From Pirellulales bacterium (lineage in GTDB: Bacteria; Planctomycetota; Planctomycetia; Pirellulales; Pirellulaceae), in NCBI GenBank assembly GCA_022451045.1, contig JAKUOW010000004.1:1-64000 (forward strand): a stretch of 64,000 nucleotides of DNA, read 5' to 3'. How positions within the stretch are numbered: position 1 is the stretch's first letter; each line of letters starts with the position of its first letter. Of this stretch, positions 20,408 to 30,944 are shown piece after piece. Below the pieces are notes generated by a model. The model was not told where the DNA came from and made no database searches. It saw nothing but the letters and a program-made list of their open reading frames with translations. Both the position numbers and the translations under genes were made by a program.

Positions 20408-21739
20408 GTGTTGCAATTGCGATCAATGACATCACTTATCAAGCGAAACACCAAGGTCTTATTCTGTCGTCAGCACGAGCGGCTTCCGGCGCTAGATGGA
20501 ATTCGAGCGATTGCTATTATTGTGGTGGTCGGTGTGCATCTAGTCTTCATGCAGGGCAGTCTCAGCGAAGTCAGCGTAAGCACTTATGACACCGACTCAT
20601 ATATTGAAGAGATCTTTAGCTCACGTGTTGGTCGCATTTTTGCCAGAGGTGAATTTGGTGTAGATCTGTTTTTTGTTCTCAGCGGTTTCTTGATTGGTTC
20701 CATATTGCTGAAAGAACTTTATGAAACGCAGACACTAAACCTAAAACGATTCTATCTTCGCCGATTTATTCGCCTGTTACCCGTGTACTTTTTTGTATTG
20801 CTGGCTGGATTGGCGGTCTACGCTATTTTCTTGCCGACACAAATAGAGGGGCTAACGGTTTGGACCTTCATGGCGAACGTGTTCTATGTAAACAACTTCG
20901 TCTCAATTGCAGATGCCTATATGATTTGGTGCTGGTCTCTGGCTATAGAAGAGCAGTTCTATACATTTTGTCCGCTACTATTACTGCTAATATTCTGCTG
21001 CGCTAAATCTACTCGAACAAAGATCATCTGGTTTGTTTCCATAATTTCGTTGATGGTTGTGGTCAGGGCCATAACGATTTTCTACTACGATCTAAGTATT
21101 CCGTTTCCAGATCTGGATGTGAGCAATCCAGACACGCTGTTGCCGTGGGATACGGTGTATACGATGCCACATACAAGAATGAATCAGTTAATAATTGGTG
21201 TGTTCTGCGCACTTATTCACATGCGTTTTGCTGACCAGATTAAACGCATCTGCCACAAGTGGTGGTTTCAGAGTATGGAATTGTTTGCATTGTTAATAAT
21301 AGGCTGGTTAGCCACGGATTGGATTTATAGCAACTGCAAAACCTATATCTTTGACTTGCCAGAGTGGGCTAAATTGACCTATTACATCGGATATCACGAT
21401 CTATTTTCAATTGCTACCGCCATAGTCATTCTCGGCGTATTGTCGGGGGGAGGTATTGTGAACAGAGCCGTTGGCGGTTTTCTGTCGATGAAATTCTGGT
21501 ATCCAATCGCGCAATTGTCGTATTCGTGGTATTTAGTGCACATGCTTGTCATGCAGGTTACGTTTCCATACACATCCACTTGGTTTTATGACCAATTCGG
21601 ATTGAAAACAGGTTTTTGGCTCAACGGTATCTCTGTATCTCTAATTGGGCTCTTCATTTCATACTTACTGTTTGTATTTATCGAAAAGCCATCGATGGAC
21701 GTACGCAAAACAGAGTGGGTAAAACGTCTGCACGGCTAA
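20408..21739 (+). CDS. acyltransferase family 3 (OafA/YrhL-like) membrane protein
   Basis: RLPALDGIRAIAIIVVVGVHL, FGVDLFFVLSGFLIG, FYLRRFIRLLPVYF, SLAIEEQFY; multiple TMs. Confidence 0.92.
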   Translation: MLQLRSMTSLIKRNTKVLFCRQHERLPALDGIRAIAIIVVVGVHLVFMQGSLSEVSVSTYDTDSYIEEIFSSRVGRIFARGEFGVDLFFVLSGFLIGSILLKELYETQTLNLKRFYLRRFIRLLPVYFFVLLAGLAVYAIFLPTQIEGLTVWTFMANVFYVNNFVSIADAYMIWCWSLAIEEQFYTFCPLLLLLIFCCAKSTRTKIIWFVSIISLMVVVRAITIFYYDLSIPFPDLDVSNPDTLLPWDTVYTMPHTRMNQLIIGVFCALIHMRFADQIKRICHKWWFQSMELFALLIIGWLATDWIYSNCKTYIFDLPEWAKLTYYIGYHDLFSIATAIVILGVLSGGGIVNRAVGGFLSMKFWYPIAQLSYSWYLVHMLVMQVTFPYTSTWFYDQFGLKTGFWLNGISVSLIGLFISYLLFVFIEKPSMDVRKTEWVKRLHG

Positions 21740-21746
21740 TACATGG

Positions 21747-21786
21747 GTAACCGCGGGGCTCGGCGTAGTCGGACCCGCTGGGTTAC
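21747..21786 (+). other. stable stem-loop just after the acyltransferase gene (possible terminator or RNA element)
   Basis: gtaaccgcggg ... cccgc-tg-ggttac pairs with one 2-nt bulge; no U tract. Confidence 0.45.
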
Positions 21787-21870
21787 GTGAGCAGCCCAAT
21801 CCCCCACGAGAGTTGTTATCATGGGTACATATAAATTATTACAGGTTCACCAACCCGTCGGAGTTTGCAA

Positions 21871-23040
21871 ATGGCAGCCAAGTCTTGGAATGTTGTCGAC
21901 GCATCAAGCAGTTCATCGGTCGAAGAGTCCACCATTGTGTCAGCTAAAGATATACAGGGGGCACCTGAGTCGATGGCTGTTACCAAACGAGTCTATTCCG
22001 GTGGCCTTAGCGGCGGTGTCGAAATCATCCGTGTTAACAACGGTCGTCTGGTGTTTGACATTCTCGTTAACCGCGGCCTGAGCCTCTGGAATGCCTGGAT
22101 CGGTGACTTTAAGTATGGCTGGCAATCACCGGTGAAAGGCCCAGTTAATCCCGAACATGTTCACGTCGGTGAATCTAGCGGACTCGGTTGGCTTGATGGT
22201 TTTGATGAACTAATGGTGCGTTGCGGATTGGAAAGTAACGGTGCTCCAGAGTTTGATGACGATGGTCGCGTGCTTTATCCACTTCACGGACGGATCGCCA
22301 ACAAGCCTGCTTCAAAAGTCGACGTAAGCGTGGATGAAGACGCCGGTACTATTACAGTGTCAGGCGAAGTACTGGAAACCCGCTTTCATTTCGCAAAACT
22401 AAAACTGACAGCATCAGTCACAACCAGTTTCGGTTCAAATTCATTGAGAATCGATGATACCGTTAAAAATCTCTCAGCAAGCGCATCCGCAACTCAGATG
22501 CTCTATCACGTTAACTTTGGCGTGCCGCTGTTGGATGCAGGTAGCCAAGTGATTGCTCCGTGTAAGACGATCGTTCCGCGAAATGACCACGCGGCATCCG
22601 GTATCGATAACTGGAATAGCTACGGTGCACCAGAAGCCGGGTTTGAAGAACAGGTTTATTTCACCGACCTGCATGGTGATAAAGATGGTGAAACGACTGT
22701 GCTACTTAAGAATGCTCACGGGACCCGCGGGGCGAGTCTGCACTACAACGTGAATCAACTGCCATGTTTTAGTATGTGGAAAAACACAACCGCGGTCGAA
22801 GATGGATATGTAACCGGAATTGAACCGGGGACTAATTATCCGAATCCGCGAACGTATGAAGGCGAACATGGAAGGGAAACGTCACTGGATCCACTCGCAT
22901 CAACGACGTTTTCACTTGGCATCGGTTTTCTGGAAAATGAGGCGGAAGTGACTCAGCAGGAGTCAGCAGTTGCCAAACTTCTGGAAGGCAAAGATACACA
23001 CGTATATCGAAAACCACGCAAAGGCTGGTGTGCACCTTAA
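21871..23040 (+). CDS. DUF4432 / aldose-1-epimerase-like protein
   Basis: YSGGLSGGVEIIRVNNGRLVFDILVNRGLSLWNAWIGDFKYGWQSP; LYHVNFGVPLLD; TGIEPGTNYPN. Confidence 0.8.
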   Translation: MAAKSWNVVDASSSSSVEESTIVSAKDIQGAPESMAVTKRVYSGGLSGGVEIIRVNNGRLVFDILVNRGLSLWNAWIGDFKYGWQSPVKGPVNPEHVHVGESSGLGWLDGFDELMVRCGLESNGAPEFDDDGRVLYPLHGRIANKPASKVDVSVDEDAGTITVSGEVLETRFHFAKLKLTASVTTSFGSNSLRIDDTVKNLSASASATQMLYHVNFGVPLLDAGSQVIAPCKTIVPRNDHAASGIDNWNSYGAPEAGFEEQVYFTDLHGDKDGETTVLLKNAHGTRGASLHYNVNQLPCFSMWKNTTAVEDGYVTGIEPGTNYPNPRTYEGEHGRETSLDPLASTTFSLGIGFLENEAEVTQQESAVAKLLEGKDTHVYRKPRKGWCAP

Positions 23041-23268
23041 TTGAACACCTTTACCGGTTCTTGTCATCGGAAAATAAAAGACCTAAAAAGTAGCTAAAGA
23101 GGCCGCGCGGCACTTCGTTATGCATTTGGCTTTTCACGCATGATGCCGCAAAAGCTCAATAATCGCTTTAGCGTTTAAATACTTCAGTAGAGAGTCGAAA
23201 TTCCCCGTTGCTGTTTTATCAACCTAAACAACGGGTGACGCCATTTGTTAGTGATCAAAGGAATGTAA

Positions 23269-23550
23269 ATGTCAGCAGATAACATGATTTCCAAGAGTAC
23301 GTTGCAGGATCCGGGATCCAGCAGCTGGATTACAACACAAGGTAAAGGGCGAATGGGCAAACTCAATATGCAAACACCAGCCTTGATTCGTTTTGGCGAA
23401 GAAACTGGAGATGAAATGTTCATCAGTCACGAAGCAGCCGCAGCCGGCCTTGAAATAAAAAACACAGATAGCGAAGCACTCGGCGGCTTACGTTACTTCG
23501 GCCCGGATGTGCATGACAATCTTCCAGAGATGGGTGCTTACAAGAACTAA
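23269..23550 (+). CDS. small hypothetical protein (93 aa)
   Basis: Well-placed ORF preceded by an AG-rich stretch (aaaggaatgtaa), followed by a hairpin; inside the sugar cassette. Confidence 0.6.
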   Translation: MSADNMISKSTLQDPGSSSWITTQGKGRMGKLNMQTPALIRFGEETGDEMFISHEAAAAGLEIKNTDSEALGGLRYFGPDVHDNLPEMGAYKN

Positions 23551-23552
23551 CC

Positions 23553-23582
23553 AAACAGGCGGTCATTTGAGATCGCCTGTTT
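23553..23582 (+). terminator. intrinsic terminator or attenuator-like hairpin
   Basis: aaacaggcggtc-atttga-gatcgcctgttt, 12-bp stem with one G-U, followed by a short T run (tgaa). Confidence 0.5.
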
Positions 23583-23627
23583 TGAATCACAGACGTTCAT
23601 CCAATGAATATCAGGAGTGAATGACAC

Positions 23628-24659
23628 ATGACAAATCTATTTCCAAAACTTCACAATGCAATGTGGCCCGGCTTGGTCGGTAAAGGCGACGAAGAAGGTC
23701 AAGAACCGCCAATCAGCTTAGAACGAATGCTAGAGTTGACCGCTGCTGCTGAAGTAGACGGGCAGAAATTCGAAGGTGTTGACTACTTCCTGTTCCATCC
23801 GCACACCGACCCAGATGCCAGCGATGATGAGCTGAAGGAAATCGCGGATTTGATCGGCAGCTACGACCTCAAGGTTGGCTCGGTCGTTGCTCCAGTTTGG
23901 CCAGGTACCGTTGGCGATTCGGCGATGGGTGACGACGAGCAACAGGCCAAATTCCTCGATGCTATCGAGAAGGCTTGTAGAATTGCCGGCGTTTTCAACG
24001 ACCACGGTATCAGGGAATACGGCGTTATTCGAATCGACTCGGCAGAGTTTGGCGTAGAAAAGTGGCGTGAAGATCAAGCGGCAAACACAGCACGCATTGT
24101 TGATACGTTTACCAAGGCAGCAGACATTGCCGAAGGATATGGTGAGCGATTGGCATGTGAAGGAGAGATCTGCTGGGCCGGAATGCACAGTTGGAAAGAT
24201 ATGCTGGATATCCTCGAAGCGGTTGGCAGGCCAGAGTCGTTTGGTTTCCAGTCCGATCAGGCTCACACTTATCTGTACTTAATGGGTTACAACGCTCCGG
24301 AACATGCATTGCTGCATGATGGTTATTCAGAAGAAGAATTTTACACAGCTTACAAGTCTATGACTGACAAGCTGCGCCCGTGGACTATCGACTTCCATGT
24401 GGCACAGAATGACGGTACCGTTCACGGAGCTGGTTCGCATGATAAAACCGGCAAGCACTGTCGTGCCGATGATCCCAACGGCAAACTTGATATTACTGAA
24501 ACTGCCGGTTACTGGCTAAAAGACGCTCCGTCGCGAGGTATTCAGCACATTTGTTGGGACGGATGTATGTTCCCGAATGAAGTTCTGGAAACCCCCGATA
24601 CATGGAATGTTATCCTGAAAGCGATGGTCGACGTCCGCGATGCTCATGGCTGGAACTAA
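23628..24659 (+). CDS. xylose isomerase-like TIM barrel sugar isomerase/epimerase
   Basis: TIM-barrel pattern; [38 protein letters not shown] metal/substrate-site-like residues. Confidence 0.8.
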   Translation: MTNLFPKLHNAMWPGLVGKGDEEGQEPPISLERMLELTAAAEVDGQKFEGVDYFLFHPHTDPDASDDELKEIADLIGSYDLKVGSVVAPVWPGTVGDSAMGDDEQQAKFLDAIEKACRIAGVFNDHGIREYGVIRIDSAEFGVEKWREDQAANTARIVDTFTKAADIAEGYGERLACEGEICWAGMHSWKDMLDILEAVGRPESFGFQSDQAHTYLYLMGYNAPEHALLHDGYSEEEFYTAYKSMTDKLRPWTIDFHVAQNDGTVHGAGSHDKTGKHCRADDPNGKLDITETAGYWLKDAPSRGIQHICWDGCMFPNEVLETPDTWNVILKAMVDVRDAHGWN

Positions 24660-24745
24660 CTTCACACTCTTAATGAGTACTAAGTAAATTCAATCACAAA
24701 CCAGGCTGAATAGTCTGAACCTCAGGTTTTCGAAAAGAGAGAGAT

Positions 24746-25885
24746 ATGTCAAAGAAGCCTCTGAATATTGGAATGATCGGTTACGGCTTTATGGGTCGTG
24801 CTCATACAAATGGTTACTGCAAGGTTTCAAACTTCTTTGATCTGGAATATGAGCCGGTACTGAAAGCGGCATGTGCCCGCAACGCTGAAAACGTGCAGGC
24901 CTTTGCCGATAACTGGGGTTATGAATCGATCGAAACAGATTGGCGCGCTCTTATTGCCCGTGATGATATCGATGCGGTTGATATTTGTGTTCCAAATAAC
25001 CTCCATAAAGAAATCGCGTTAGCATGTGCCGAAGCCGGCAAGATGATCCTCTGTGAAAAGCCACTGTCAATGGATACAGCTGAGGGTGAGGAAATGTGTC
25101 AGGCTGTGGAGGCAGCCGGAGTAAGGAACATGGTTTGGTACAACTATCGACGTGTACCAGCAGTGACCCTTGCCAAGCAACTGATCGATGAAGGTCGCCT
25201 CGGGCGAATCTTCCACTATCGTGCTCAATTCCTGCAGGATTGGACGATCTCGTCGGACTTGCCGCAAGGTGGTGAAGCTCTCTGGCGTTTGGATGCAGAA
25301 GCAGCAGGTAGTGGTGTGACTGGGGACTTGCTGGCTCACTGTATTGATACTGCACTTTGGCTCAACGGTAGCATCGATACTGTTTCAGCAATGACTGAGA
25401 CTTTTATCAAGGAACGTGTGCATCAGGAAACGGGCGAAGTGATGCCGGTCAATATTGATGATGCCTGTACTTTTATGGGCAAGTTCAGTAACGGCTCGTT
25501 GGCACTATTTGAGTCCACTCGTTACGCTCGTGGCCACAAGGCTCTGTACACACTGGAAATTAACGGTGAGCATGCATCGATACGTTGGGACCTGCATGAC
25601 TTGCACCGGCTAGAGTACTTCGATCACCGAGATGATTCCATCGTCCGTGGTTGGCGAAGCGTGCACGTGACGGATGGCGATATGCCTTATATGGATAAAT
25701 GGTGGGTTCCGGGACTGCAAATTGGTTATGAGCACTCATTTGTTCATCAGGTAGCTGACTTCCTCAAGAGCCTTGAGGAAGGCGAGGCGCCTGCTGAGCC
25801 CACCTTCCGCACCGCGCTTGAAACGCAAAAAGTCTGCGATGCCGTTTTGAAATCTGCTGCAAGTGGTAGTTGGGAAGACGTCTAG
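24746..25885 (+). CDS. Gfo/Idh/MocA family oxidoreductase
   Basis: [49 protein letters not shown]. Confidence 0.95.
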   Translation: MSKKPLNIGMIGYGFMGRAHTNGYCKVSNFFDLEYEPVLKAACARNAENVQAFADNWGYESIETDWRALIARDDIDAVDICVPNNLHKEIALACAEAGKMILCEKPLSMDTAEGEEMCQAVEAAGVRNMVWYNYRRVPAVTLAKQLIDEGRLGRIFHYRAQFLQDWTISSDLPQGGEALWRLDAEAAGSGVTGDLLAHCIDTALWLNGSIDTVSAMTETFIKERVHQETGEVMPVNIDDACTFMGKFSNGSLALFESTRYARGHKALYTLEINGEHASIRWDLHDLHRLEYFDHRDDSIVRGWRSVHVTDGDMPYMDKWWVPGLQIGYEHSFVHQVADFLKSLEEGEAPAEPTFRTALETQKVCDAVLKSAASGSWEDV

Positions 25886-25964
25886 GATTGCCAGTCAAAT
25901 AAACACTGTCATTAAATGTGACGCTTGGTAATCAAACGCCAAGTTCAAACGAGGAGTTGTTGTA

Positions 25965-26816
25965 ATGAAGTTTGGAATGAACCTGTTACTTTGGAGCGGT
26001 GAAATGCATGACGGGCTGATGCCTGTGCTCGAATCGATCAAGGAAATGGGATATGACGGTGTTGAGATCCCGGTTTTTGAAATGGATGTCGAGAAGTACG
26101 CCGAGTGGGGTCGGCGGCTGGATGAGCTGGAATTGGAGCGGACTGCCGTAACCGTACGTGGAGAAGAAGATAATCCAATTAGTCCCGATGCCACAGTGAG
26201 GGCCGCCGGTGTTGCTAATAACAAGGCAACTCTGGATTGCTGTGCAGCAGCGGGTGCGACCACGCTTGTAGGCCCATATCACAGCGCTTTGGGTGTATTC
26301 TCTGGACAAGGCCCAACACAGGACGAATGGAATTGGGGCGTGGACAGTATGCGTCAGGTTTCAGAGTACGCTGGTGAACTTGGAATCACGCTGGGAGTTG
26401 AATGCTTAAATCGATTTGAGACTTACTTGCTCAATGTTCATGCTGACTCTGCCAGATTCGTACGTGAAGTTGATCACCCAAATTGTCGGATGATGTATGA
26501 CACCTTCCACGCGAACATTGAAGAAAAGGATATTGCGGAGGCTATTCGTAGTTGTGCGGATGTTTGCTGCCATGTCCACATTTCTGAAAACGATAGAAGT
26601 ACACCTGGTTCCGGAAACGTAGATTGGGCTACTAACTTTGATGCGCTCCACGAAGTTGGTTACGACGGCTGGATGACTGTTGAAGCATTTGGGCTGGCGC
26701 TGCCTGAACTAGTTGCTGCCACGAAGATCTGGAGACGCATGTACGAAAGCGAAGAACAGTTGGCATCTGATGCCCTAGCATTTATGAAGGCTGAAGTTGC
26801 CAAACGCTGGTCGTAA
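25965..26816 (+). CDS. sugar phosphate isomerase/epimerase (AP endonuclease 2-type TIM barrel)
   Basis: LGVECLNRFETYLLN, MMYDTFHANIEE, CCHVHISENDRSTPGSGNVDW. Confidence 0.9.
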   Translation: MKFGMNLLLWSGEMHDGLMPVLESIKEMGYDGVEIPVFEMDVEKYAEWGRRLDELELERTAVTVRGEEDNPISPDATVRAAGVANNKATLDCCAAAGATTLVGPYHSALGVFSGQGPTQDEWNWGVDSMRQVSEYAGELGITLGVECLNRFETYLLNVHADSARFVREVDHPNCRMMYDTFHANIEEKDIAEAIRSCADVCCHVHISENDRSTPGSGNVDWATNFDALHEVGYDGWMTVEAFGLALPELVAATKIWRRMYESEEQLASDALAFMKAEVAKRWS

Positions 26817-27629
26817 TTACCACTGTTGCTCAACGATATGAGCCTGAGGTAAGTCTTCAACAGATTCGATTCCAAAGATTTCCAGAAATCGCTCCGTTGT
26901 GAAATACTTTGGCTTGCGTTTGTTTCCTTCTTCCCGTTCGATCCGCAATAATTGGCGGCGGACTAGTTGAGATAGCATTGAACCACTGTTTTGGTCTCTG
27001 AGCTTGTCGATTTCGTCACGGCGGATGCCCTGATGGTAAGCGACAATTGCCAAAACATCGACCGTTGCCTGTGATAGCCGTGCGTCGCGTGTGCGCCCGT
27101 AAAACTTCTCGCGAATGGAATGGAATTCCTCTCGAAGGGTCATCACGTAACCAGCACCTTGGCTCTTGATTTGAAATACTGCCCCTTCTGAATCGTATTG
27201 TTCATTGAGTTCCACTACGAGGTCATCTATTTCTCGAGGGGACACACCACGCATTAAGCTTGCAACGTAACGGCTTGTTAGCGGTTGATTTGCAGGATGT
27301 CCAACAAATAACATCGCTTCGAGAATGCTTGTCGGTGAAATTTCGGTTGAGGAGTCGACATGTTGCTGGTCTTGTAACAGCAATTCTGAGTCACGTTTTG
27401 CATCCGGATCATCTTCGTCAGATGCAGTCGCGACGTACGGGTTTTCTCCGTCGTTAAGGAGTTGCGAATATGCATTGCTCAGTTGATCAAGTGAGAGTCC
27501 ACCGTCATCGTCGGCATCAGCGAATCCATCTAGCCCAAGATTATTACCACCATCGACTTCGGGATCGCGTATTTCCTCAGCGCCTTCATGAGGGCGATGG
27601 TTCTCAGGTTGTGGCAATGCACTGGCCAT
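26817..27629 (-). CDS. scpB: segregation and condensation protein B
   Basis: SILEAMLFVGHPA, TVDVLAIVAYHQGIRRDEIDKLRDQNSGSMLSQLVRRQLL. Confidence 0.92.
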   Translation of the reverse strand: MASALPQPENHRPHEGAEEIRDPEVDGGNNLGLDGFADADDDGGLSLDQLSNAYSQLLNDGENPYVATASDEDDPDAKRDSELLLQDQQHVDSSTEISPTSILEAMLFVGHPANQPLTSRYVASLMRGVSPREIDDLVVELNEQYDSEGAVFQIKSQGAGYVMTLREEFHSIREKFYGRTRDARLSQATVDVLAIVAYHQGIRRDEIDKLRDQNSGSMLSQLVRRQLLRIEREEGNKRKPKYFTTERFLEIFGIESVEDLPQAHIVEQQW

Positions 27630-27803
27630 AACTGACACCAATAACTAATGATTGACAGGTAATTTTGTCGTATAAGGTTTGCTTCAATAGAGGGAGTAAT
27701 GTTCTTCAATTTTTTGGACTGAGGCAATACCAAACGACTTTTCATGCATGTCGTGCAGGTTGATGACTTGCACATTACAATCGCTGGTCAATACTAGTGA
27801 TAT

Positions 27804-28490
27804 ATGAGCTTTAGATTAGAGAATATTCGTGGACAGCGACCTGTCATCCTCCCATCACTATTACTATGTGATTTTGGCAATTTGGCTGCTGAGGTCAGTC
27901 GGTTACAGGATGCAGGCATAAATGCACTGCACCTTGATGTAATGGACGGACATTTTGTGCCAAATCTAAGTTACGGTATGCCGATCGTTGAAGGCTTGAG
28001 AAACCTCACTGACATGCCGCTAGATGTACATCTGATGATCTCCAATCCAACAAGTTATGTGCAGCAGTTTGTGGATGCAGGAAGTGATTTGCTAACGGTG
28101 CATGTTGAAGCGTGCGAGGATCCGGTTTCTGTAATTAAGCAGATCAATGAATCGGGAATAGCAAGTGGAATAGCATTAAATCCGGCAACAGAAATCGACG
28201 CTATCGATGCTGTGCTTGCCGATGTTGATGTGGTCCTTGTCATGAGCGTGCAGGCTGGATTTGGTGGACAGTCATTTCAACCGGTGGCGTTGGAGAAACT
28301 GAGACAACTCGCGGCATTAAGGGAAGCAAACGGCTATTCATGGTCTCTGGAAGTTGATGGTGGAATCAATACGAGTACCGTCAGAGACTGTTTTCAGGCT
28401 GGCGCGGATTGGTTTGTAGCTGGTTCAGCCATTTTTAAGCAGGAGTGCTATCAAGCTGCCACTAGGAATTTAGTGGAATTATGCACTTAG
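27804..28490 (+). CDS. rpe: ribulose-phosphate 3-epimerase
   Basis: LHLDVMDGHFVPNLSYGMPIV, LDVHLMISNP, VLVMSVQAGFGGQSF, EVDGGI. Confidence 0.95.
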   Translation: MSFRLENIRGQRPVILPSLLLCDFGNLAAEVSRLQDAGINALHLDVMDGHFVPNLSYGMPIVEGLRNLTDMPLDVHLMISNPTSYVQQFVDAGSDLLTVHVEACEDPVSVIKQINESGIASGIALNPATEIDAIDAVLADVDVVLVMSVQAGFGGQSFQPVALEKLRQLAALREANGYSWSLEVDGGINTSTVRDCFQAGADWFVAGSAIFKQECYQAATRNLVELCT

Positions 28491-28709
28491 TGTGCTGAAA
28501 GATTGAGTGGTCAACACAAAATTGCCGGTTGTCAGAGTCATCAATCAAGCGTAAAACGATATATCTATTGAGAAACACAAGCAATTTGTACTATCCTTCC
28601 CCCCTAATGGTGAATTCGCACCAAGTACATATGGCGTCATGCGAGGACTGCTTCAGGCAGTAGCAACGTCAGTAGTTTTGGTAAATCCAAGCCATATAAG
28701 AAGTAACGG

Positions 28710-29534
28710 ATGAGCACAGAGACCACAAAACGAGCAAAACGCGGCGTCCCAGAAGGGCTGTGGAAGAAATGCCCAGGGTGTAACGAGACGATTTACACCA
28801 AGACTGCGGATGAATTGCTTGGTTGTTGCCCTGAATGTAACCATCACTTCTATGTATCAGGTAAGGAACGCATTCGTCAGGTGCTCGATGAAGGCACATT
28901 TGAGGAGTGGGATGCGGACCTGATGCCGACGGATCCACTGCAATTCAAAGACAAAAAAGCATACGCCGATCGAATTGTAAGTGAACAGCAGCGAACCGGC
29001 TTAAATGACGCTGCCATTACCGGCACAGGCATGATTCGAGCTCGTCGTGTTGCACTGGGTTTAACGGACTCAGCTTTCATCATGGGAAGTATGGGTTCCG
29101 TAGTTGGTGAAAGGCTAACTCGGCTAATCGAGAGGGCCACCGAACAGAATCTACCGCTGATTATTATTAGCGGATCCGGAGGTGGTGCCAGAATGCATGA
29201 AGGGATTCTCTCCTTGATGCAAATGGCTAAAGTCTCTGCGGCATTGGCTCGATACGACAATGCCGGTGGTTTGTTCATTTCAGTATTGACGAATCCGACG
29301 ATGGGTGGTGTTGCAGCTAGTTTTGCGTCCCTTGGAGATGTCGTATTTGCTGAACCACGAGCACTCGTTGGCTTTGCTGGACCACGTACGATCAAGGCCA
29401 CGATTCGGATTGAACTTCCGGAAGGATTTCAAACGAGTGAATTCCTGTTAGAGCATGGATATGTCGACCGTATCGTGCCTCGCGATCGTCTCAAGAGTGA
29501 GATCGCCAGAACCATTGACTACTGTGGTAAGTAG
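28710..29534 (+). CDS. accD: acetyl-CoA carboxylase carboxyltransferase subunit beta
   Basis: Zinc module [68 protein letters not shown]. Confidence 0.96.
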   Translation: MSTETTKRAKRGVPEGLWKKCPGCNETIYTKTADELLGCCPECNHHFYVSGKERIRQVLDEGTFEEWDADLMPTDPLQFKDKKAYADRIVSEQQRTGLNDAAITGTGMIRARRVALGLTDSAFIMGSMGSVVGERLTRLIERATEQNLPLIIISGSGGGARMHEGILSLMQMAKVSAALARYDNAGGLFISVLTNPTMGGVAASFASLGDVVFAEPRALVGFAGPRTIKATIRIELPEGFQTSEFLLEHGYVDRIVPRDRLKSEIARTIDYCGK

Positions 29535-29562
29535 CAAGTTTGATAAAGAGGTCTGATTGCTG

Positions 29563-30468
29563 ATGGGCTTGTTAGACAAGTTTAAGCGTCGTAGTGCCGA
29601 GTCACCGGCGGAGTCAAAAAAGAAGCCACGCAAAAAAGTAAACGTATCTAAGCGTTTTGAATTGATGCGGCGTGGTGTTTCCGGAACAATGTCTCAGTTC
29701 TTCATGGCTAAGGACAGAGATTCCGATAAAGTTGTTGGGTTAAAAGTTGCAGACTCGGAAAAGACTGCACCGTTTGAAGACCGTTTCCGAGAGTTGAAGA
29801 AGCCACCGGAAGGTCGCATTGCTGTTGAAATCGAGCATCCAAACGTGGTTACCACGTACGAGTACGGCACTACAACCGATGGTAAGTCCTACGTGGTTAT
29901 GGAGTACATCAAGGGTAAAGGGCTTCATAAATTACTTTATGATCGCGAGAGCATTCTTGAAGGCAGGCGAGTGAAGCTTGTCAGGCAGATGGCTGAGTCG
30001 ATCCGCGCTGTGCATCGCGCTGGATTTGTTCATCGAGATATTTGTCCGCGGAATTTTATTTGTGCACCGGACTGTGAATCACTCAAATTAATTGACTTTG
30101 GACTTACATTACCGAACCAGGAAGTCTACCACCAACCGGGAAATCGCACGGGCACTCCACTGTATATGGCTCCGGAAATTATTCGCAGACGCCATACAGA
30201 TCACCGAGTAGATATTTTTGCATTTGGTGTTACGGCTTATCAAACATGTACATATGAATTTCCATGGCCCGTAACAGATACAACGGGACTTGCCGCTTTG
30301 AGCCATGACACGCAAAAGCCGGAAGACATACTTTATCATCGGCCAAGGCTAAATAAGAAAGTTGCAGCAGCCATCATGAAGTGTATCGAAGCAAATCCAA
30401 AGGATCGCTTTCGTACTATGGATGATTTTCTATTGGAAATCAAAGATTGTGACTCAGATGATGAGTGA
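29563..30468 (+). CDS. Ser/Thr protein kinase-like protein (soluble)
   Basis: FVHRDICPRNFI, LIDFGLT, GTPLYMAPEI; no evident TM segment. Confidence 0.88.
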   Translation: MGLLDKFKRRSAESPAESKKKPRKKVNVSKRFELMRRGVSGTMSQFFMAKDRDSDKVVGLKVADSEKTAPFEDRFRELKKPPEGRIAVEIEHPNVVTTYEYGTTTDGKSYVVMEYIKGKGLHKLLYDRESILEGRRVKLVRQMAESIRAVHRAGFVHRDICPRNFICAPDCESLKLIDFGLTLPNQEVYHQPGNRTGTPLYMAPEIIRRRHTDHRVDIFAFGVTAYQTCTYEFPWPVTDTTGLAALSHDTQKPEDILYHRPRLNKKVAAAIMKCIEANPKDRFRTMDDFLLEIKDCDSDDE

Positions 30469-30664
30469 TGTTCGTTCACACAACGGGAATGTTGGTTAGC
30501 GTGGCCAAATAGATGAGGTCTAACAGGACTAAATTACCCCGTTGATGACTTCTGAATCCACACATATACTGAGGGTTTCCACATGGGAAATGTAGACAAG
30601 CACTACAGAGTTAAAAGCTAAAACCGCATTACGAAATTTGCGAACCAGACAAGAGAGAAGTCAG

Positions 30665-30937
30665 ATGACGATCGACAGAAGTTTACGTATTCGCCGTGGC
30701 TCGATGGGAAACCGAAACGTGCTAACGCGAATTGAACGTCTTAAAAAACTAGCGGAAATGGACCGCTGGGAAGAAGGAGATTCCGTCTTTGGTCTGGCTA
30801 AGGTTCGTGTCGAAAAGGTTTCTATGAAGCGTAAGAAGAAGTCCAAAGTGGAAGAAGGTGAAGAAGAACTTCTCACAGCAGAAGGCGCCGAAGGTGCAGA
30901 AGGTGCTGATAACGCTTCGAACGCAGCTGAAGAGTAA
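30665..30937 (+). CDS. small basic protein (TIGR04137-like)
   Basis: MTIDRSLRIRRGSMGNRNVLTRIERLKKLAEMDRWEEGDSVFGLAKVRV is the characteristic conserved region; acidic low-complexity tail. Confidence 0.85.
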   Translation: MTIDRSLRIRRGSMGNRNVLTRIERLKKLAEMDRWEEGDSVFGLAKVRVEKVSMKRKKKSKVEEGEEELLTAEGAEGAEGADNASNAAEE

Positions 30938-30944
30938 ATAACAA

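Noticed and set aside
23730-24266. 178-aa antisense ORF inside the TIM-barrel gene
   Set aside because: Shadow frame; composition not protein-like
28877-29401. 174-aa antisense ORF inside accD
   Set aside because: Shadow frame of a highly conserved gene; no independent start context
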